A stretch of 64,000 nucleotides of DNA from Rhodococcus oxybenzonivorans (lineage in GTDB: Bacteria; Actinomycetota; Actinomycetes; Mycobacteriales; Mycobacteriaceae): NCBI RefSeq assembly GCF_003130705.1, contig NZ_CP021354.1, positions 3,410,001 to 3,474,000 on the forward strand. The letters are read 5' to 3'. The position numbers and the translations under genes were made by a program. Below the pieces are notes generated by a model, which saw only the letters and a list, made by a program, of their open reading frames with translations, was not told the origin of the DNA and searched no databases. Numbering within the stretch: position 1 is the stretch's first letter; every line of letters starts with the position of its first letter. Shown here piece after piece: positions 60,777 through 64,000 of this stretch.

Positions 60777-60812
60777 GGCTGGGGCACTGCCCGGTGTGGC
60801 AGTGCCCCAGCC
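60777..60812 (+). terminator. Perfect 15-bp hairpin after the transporter remnant
   Basis: GGCTGGGGCACTGCC (60777-60791) pairs perfectly with GGCAGTGCCCCAGCC (60798-60812) around CGGTGT, three bases after the TGA of the MFS remnant. No U-tract follows. Confidence 0.8.
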
Positions 60813-61239
60813 ACCTGCAGTCTGATTCGATCGGTTTGCGATGGTAGATGGATCGCTGGTCGTCGGTTCGTCGGCGCCGGCAGTACGGGACGCAGTAAAG
60901 CAATCACCTCACGCGGAAACTTGTTGGCCCCCTCCATACCTCGAGTGTGACACACACCCCGACCCGCAGGTACTGCGCCGCTCCGCTCCACCCTGCGCGC
61001 AGCGCGTATGCCCGAAAATCGGATCAACCGATCACCACTGACCGCCGCGGGCCGGCATGACGCAGGACGTTCGAGGTGCCCCGCTTACCGCCCGGCCCCT
61101 CTGCGGAAACGGTCAGCGGACCACCCCTACGGGACAACAAGAGGTCAGGAGCTTCCGGTCAAGGAACCTCAAGCGGAATGCACCGGTCAGCCATCGCTTA
61201 TTGGGACCCTCCGGGGTGATTCGCCCATAGGCTCTGACG
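60813..61239. other. Gap without a supported gene
   Basis: Open frames on both strands are short, Arg- or Pro-rich and without ribosome sites. The minus-strand frame 60734-61027 overlaps the terminator and contains a more protein-like stretch (GANKFPREVIALLRPVLPAP) that may be a gene remnant, but no family was recognised. No terminal inverted repeats or target duplications of an insertion sequence were found. Confidence 0.4.
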
Positions 61240-61677
61240 ATGGCACGTGAAGCGGTTTTCGACCCAACCGATCGGTACGTGTTCAATGAGCAACGTCAGC
61301 GCTTCGACTGGAGTTTGCTGCTGAACGGCACTGTGTTCCGGTACGACTCTCGCTTCCAGCTCGATAGTGCCTGTAACCGCCTTTCTGACCTCGACTACCT
61401 GGTCCATCGAATCGATGCGCAAGCATGGACATCGGTGGAGGACATGTTCGACCCCTTCTCCGAGGCAATGGGCTGCCAGCGCAGCTATGGCGGCAGCGTC
61501 GCTGCCTTCGATGACGTGTTCGCTGACGTCGGCATCTTCGCCTTCGGTAGTGATCCCAAGGGACAGAGCAACATAGCCCGGCTTCGCCGGGCGCCTTCGG
61601 CCTGCCCACTCACCATCCAATTTTCGGGTCAGTCTGACCACGTGTCGCGAATATCGACATGCCGACCCCACTGCTGA
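61240..61677 (+). pseudogene. Barstar-family (RNase inhibitor-like) gene, 3' truncated
   Basis: From ATG 61240 the first 108 codons resemble actinobacterial barstar-like proteins. RFDWSLLLNGTVFRYDS is followed by VHRIDAQAWTSVEDMFDPF and SYGGSVAAFDDVFADVG, at the position of the barstar PDYYGRNLDALNDCL motif but with those contact residues changed. After GSDPKGQ the expected last strand and helix are missing. The frame instead runs through a GC hairpin (61576-61592) into unrelated sequence. No barnase or other toxin gene is visible. It could be an orphan immunity remnant. Confidence 0.5.
61576..61592 (+). terminator. Short GC hairpin inside the truncated barstar-like frame
   Basis: GCCCGGC (61576-61582) pairs perfectly with GCCGGGC (61586-61592) around TTC. 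Its presence inside the open frame supports the view that true coding sequence ends before it. Confidence 0.55.
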
Positions 61678-61861
61678 CACCGATCGTCGACCGAAACAGA
61701 GGGGAGCATGGATCTGGATATGGTGTCGGTGAGCAAGACCGCCTCGACGCTCGAACGCGCCACCGAGACCACCGCACCGCTGCCGCCTGGCCGCCCAGTC
61801 AGCGGCACCGTCCCGATTCACCCGCGGCCCCTCCGAGTTCGCCCCCGACAGGACCACACCT

Positions 61862-61988
61862 GCCACCACCGGGACCAGCGACGCCACTACCGCGACCGGC
61901 GTTGCCACTACCGGGACCGGCGTTGCCACCGAGCGGACCACCCCTGCCACTTCTGGGACCGATAGTGCCACCGAGAGGACCGGGCATC
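61862..61988. repeat. 21-bp tandem repeat, about six units
   Basis: Units similar to CCACTACCGGGACCGGCGTT recur every 21 bases with growing divergence toward 61988. All plus-strand frames and at least two minus-strand frames stay open through it. They would give Thr/Ala-rich (ATTGTGV), Pro-rich (PLPGPAL) or Gly-rich (GGNAGPGSGNAG) heptapeptides. A plus frame from ATG 61708 with GAGGGGAG upstream enters the repeat, but in an unlikely Arg/His-rich frame. The coding strand cannot be settled. The rest of 61678-62046 shows no gene. Confidence 0.75.
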
Positions 61989-62046
61989 TGACGGTGATCC
62001 TCGGCGCACAACCGACACGAAGGAGACGCGATGACCATGACTGGAA

Positions 62047-62874
62047 TCAGTTGGATGCTCGCAGGAACATTTCGATGATCGGAGCAGATCGCTCCGGACT
62101 GTCGAGGAGCAGTAGATGGCCTGCCTGCTTCAGGACTCGCAGGTCCGAGTTGCGAATCAGGCGTTTGAGTATGTGTTGGTTTCCGATCTTGACGATCGGG
62201 TCGTCGTCCCCTGCGACGATCAAGGTCGGTTGGGAGATGCGCGATGCGAGAGGGAATGTGGAAAAGGTACCGGCAGCGAGTAGTTGGAATGCATATCCTG
62301 CCCAGCTCGGCGGATGGTGCAGGCGGCGGGCTACCTCCGCCTCCACGAGTGATGGGTCGTGCCGGAAGCGGCCGCCGTAGGTGTCGGGAGCGATGCTGGC
62401 AAGGTACTCAGCGCAGTAGTAGCGCTTCGGTGTGAGTAGTCTCGCGGCGACTTCGAGGTCCGCCGGGATGCAGGTGACCCCCGGACCGGTGCATGCCAAC
62501 ACCAGTTTTCGGACGGTGCCGGGATGCTGAGCAGCCAGTTGCTGGGCGAGTAGACCACCCCACGAGTAGCCCAGTACATCTGCTCGGGGCAGCTTCAGAT
62601 TCTGCAGCAGTAGACGGACGAACAGCGCGCAGTGCGTCATCGTCGGTGGAAACCACGGAAGTGAGGAGTCCCCGGTTCCGGGGAAGTCGAACATCACCAC
62701 TGACCGCTCGGGAAACCATCCCGCGAGCGGTTCCCACATATCGAGGTGACCCCCGATGCCCATGATCATCAGTAGTGGCGGGCCGGTTCCTTGTATTTTG
62801 ACCCGGACCTTCATCGGGCCCACCCGAAGGTACCCGGTGCAGCCGGCCTGCTGCCGATCCTCTCGGCCGCTCAC
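62047..62874 (-). CDS. Alpha/beta hydrolase
   Basis: A 275-residue alpha/beta-hydrolase. The oxyanion region is LLMIMGIGGHLDMWEPLAG, the nucleophile elbow GYSWGGLLAQQ (Ser), the acid AGDDDPIVK (Asp) and the base KQAGHLLLLD (His), so the triad is complete. The style is that of esterases, intracellular PHA depolymerases or ring-cleavage hydrolases. GTG 62874 is the longest start. ATG 62814 (MKVRVKIQGTG) begins nearer the fold, and neither has a strong ribosome site. It follows the acyl-CoA ligase by 52 bases and probably shares its transcript. Confidence 0.87.
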   Translation of the reverse strand: MSGREDRQQAGCTGYLRVGPMKVRVKIQGTGPPLLMIMGIGGHLDMWEPLAGWFPERSVVMFDFPGTGDSSLPWFPPTMTHCALFVRLLLQNLKLPRADVLGYSWGGLLAQQLAAQHPGTVRKLVLACTGPGVTCIPADLEVAARLLTPKRYYCAEYLASIAPDTYGGRFRHDPSLVEAEVARRLHHPPSWAGYAFQLLAAGTFSTFPLASRISQPTLIVAGDDDPIVKIGNQHILKRLIRNSDLRVLKQAGHLLLLDSPERSAPIIEMFLRASN

Positions 62875-62926
62875 CTGCCCACTGCTTTCCGGCGGAGCGG
62901 CCGGCCAGAACGATGTCGAAACATGC

Positions 62927-64000
62927 TTAGGACCCGTCTAGTGCGCGCAGTACCTTCTTGTCGAACTTACCGACCGCTGTTTTGGGGATTTCATCGATCA
63001 CCTCGACGCGGTCGGGTAGCTGCCACCGAGGAAATCCCGTTGTTTCGAGGTGCTGTCGTATCATCTCGAGTTCAATGCTTTTCCCGGGTCGAGGTACCAC
63101 GTAGGCGACTGGTCGTTCCCCCCATTTCGGGTCTGGCGCAGCGACTACCGCGGCCTCGATCACGGCGGGCATCGCCATGATTGCCGCCTCCATATCTACC
63201 GAGGAGATCCATTCGCCGCCGGACTTGATGAGGTCCTTGGTTCGGTCGGAGATGACGAAGTAGCCGTCGGGTGACCCGATCGCGACGTCACCTGTCACGA
63301 ACCACCCATCCTCGGTGAAGTTCTCGGCACCTCGCCCATGCAGATATTCGTCGGTGACCCAAGGGCCGCGTACCTCCAGGGCGCCCATCGATGCACCGTC
63401 GAATGCCAGCGCATTGCCGTCCTCGTCGCGCAATCGAACCAGGACGCCGGGGAGTGGAAGTCCGGCTTGGCGCCGAGCTGCATGTGTGACCGACTCCTCG
63501 GTCCATGACCGCATCCGATGCTGTGGCCACGCGACACTCGCGAGCGGCGAGGTCTCCGTCATTCCCCACGCCTGCACCAACGGTATGCCCAACTTTCTCG
63601 AGTAGTGCTCGATCAACGCGGCTGGTGGTTGGCTCCCGCCAGAGATGATGTGCCGCAGGTGTTCATTCGCGCCGGGCCGTCGTTCGAGTTCGTCGGCGAC
63701 CGAGACCCACACGGTGGGTACTCCGGCGCTCACGGTGACCTGCTCGTCGAGTAGAAGGTCGACGAAGGGAGCGGCTTCGAGCGGCCCGCCGAAGAAGACG
63801 AGTTTGGCGCCGACACCAACGGCTGCGAATGGCAAACCCCAGGCACTGGCGTGAAACATCGGTACCTGCGGGAGCACGCTGTCGCCGGGACCGACGCATA
63901 TGCCGGCGGCCGAGGTCACCGCCAGGGCGTGCAGGAACAGTGAACGGTGTGTCGAGACCACTCCCTTGGGCTGTCCCGTCGTGCCGGAGGTGTAGCACAG
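62927..64000 (-). CDS. AMP-forming acyl-CoA ligase, 5' end beyond the window
   Basis: The visible 357 codons are the C-terminal two thirds of an ANL ligase. The frame enters the window in the P-loop ([14 protein letters not shown]) and shows [57 protein letters not shown] and the catalytic Lys in [15 protein letters not shown]. The pattern fits medium/long-chain or aryl acid ligases. The in-frame GTG at 63961 lies after the P-loop and is not the start. The hydrolase lies downstream; together they suggest another acid-degradation operon continuing outside the window. Confidence 0.93.
   Translation of the reverse strand: MCYTSGTTGQPKGVVSTHRSLFLHALAVTSAAGICVGPGDSVLPQVPMFHASAWGLPFAAVGVGAKLVFFGGPLEAAPFVDLLLDEQVTVSAGVPTVWVSVADELERRPGANEHLRHIISGGSQPPAALIEHYSRKLGIPLVQAWGMTETSPLASVAWPQHRMRSWTEESVTHAARRQAGLPLPGVLVRLRDEDGNALAFDGASMGALEVRGPWVTDEYLHGRGAENFTEDGWFVTGDVAIGSPDGYFVISDRTKDLIKSGGEWISSVDMEAAIMAMPAVIEAAVVAAPDPKWGERPVAYVVPRPGKSIELEMIRQHLETTGFPRWQLPDRVEVIDEIPKTAVGKFDKKVLRALDGS

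Noticed and set aside
60734..61239. Insertion sequence remnant next to the MFS pseudogene
   Set aside because: No transposase motif (DDE, zinc finger), no terminal inverted repeats and no target duplication could be found; the inverted repeat at 60777 is a terminator.
61198..61971. Minus-strand 257-codon frame through the 21-bp repeat
   Set aside because: It covers the barstar-like gene in antisense and the repeat in a Val/Pro-rich frame; there is no convincing start or domain.
61862..61988. CRISPR-like array
   Set aside because: Units are directly adjacent with no spacers and diverge steadily; this is a simple tandem repeat.

Overview
The window reads as chromosomal DNA of a high-GC mycolic-acid actinobacterium, most likely a Rhodococcus of the lipid-storing kind. 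This is inferred from gene order shared with Mycobacterium tuberculosis (nusB-efp-pepQ-membrane protein-aroB-aroK-aroC, then aroE-mltG-ruvX-alaS-rarA, and the ATP-grasp/alpha-E and aspS neighbourhoods), from two wax-ester/triacylglycerol synthase genes, and from frequent GTG starts with 4-base stop/start overlaps. No rRNA, tRNA, CRISPR array or intact mobile element was recognised.

1-26 kb is a housekeeping block, almost all on the minus strand. Pyrimidine genes run pyrR-pyrB-pyrC-membrane protein-carA (carA is cut by the window edge), behind a PyrR-type RNA hairpin next to the pyrR ribosome site. Upstream lie nusB, efp and pepQ. A single-direction run of rarA, alaS, ruvX, mltG, aroE, a prepilin peptidase, aroC, aroK and aroB follows. 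Then come a phosphotransferase-fold protein, a tightly overlapping operon (DUF389 membrane protein, circularly permuted ATP-grasp/alpha-E protein, transglutaminase-like protein) and aspS.

26-33 kb holds a YpfJ-type metalloprotein, an F420/FMN split-barrel protein, a radical SAM protein behind an SOS box, a hemerythrin protein and two convergent WS/DGAT genes. One of these has lost the second His of its HHxxxDG motif. 33-34.6 kb is gene-poor, with hairpins, tandem repeats and a possible 30-residue ORF.

34.8-40 kb is the most unusual part. An MreB-family gene meets, stop codon to stop codon with no intervening base, a 943-residue protein that joins a SEDS (RodA/FtsW-type) glycosyltransferase to a class B penicillin-binding protein. 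Upstream of the fusion gene is an unrecognised single-pass membrane protein. This looks like a self-contained extra cell-wall synthesis module.

40-47 kb carries exported and membrane proteins of unknown role, a MarR regulator divergent from an MMPL transporter, and two VOC-fold proteins. 47-58 kb is a lipid and acid catabolism region: a fused E1 alpha-beta dehydrogenase divergent from an operon of acyl-CoA ligase, DUF3556 membrane protein, FAD oxidoreductase and a decayed enoyl-CoA hydratase, followed by a PucR regulator divergent from a short-chain dehydrogenase. A shared TTGTCCG-N3-palindrome lies before both transcription units. 58-62 kb is a decaying segment: a LuxR regulator and an MFS transporter have both lost their 5' ends at one junction, followed by a truncated barstar-like gene and a 21-bp tandem repeat. 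The window ends with an alpha/beta hydrolase and the 3' part of another acyl-CoA ligase.
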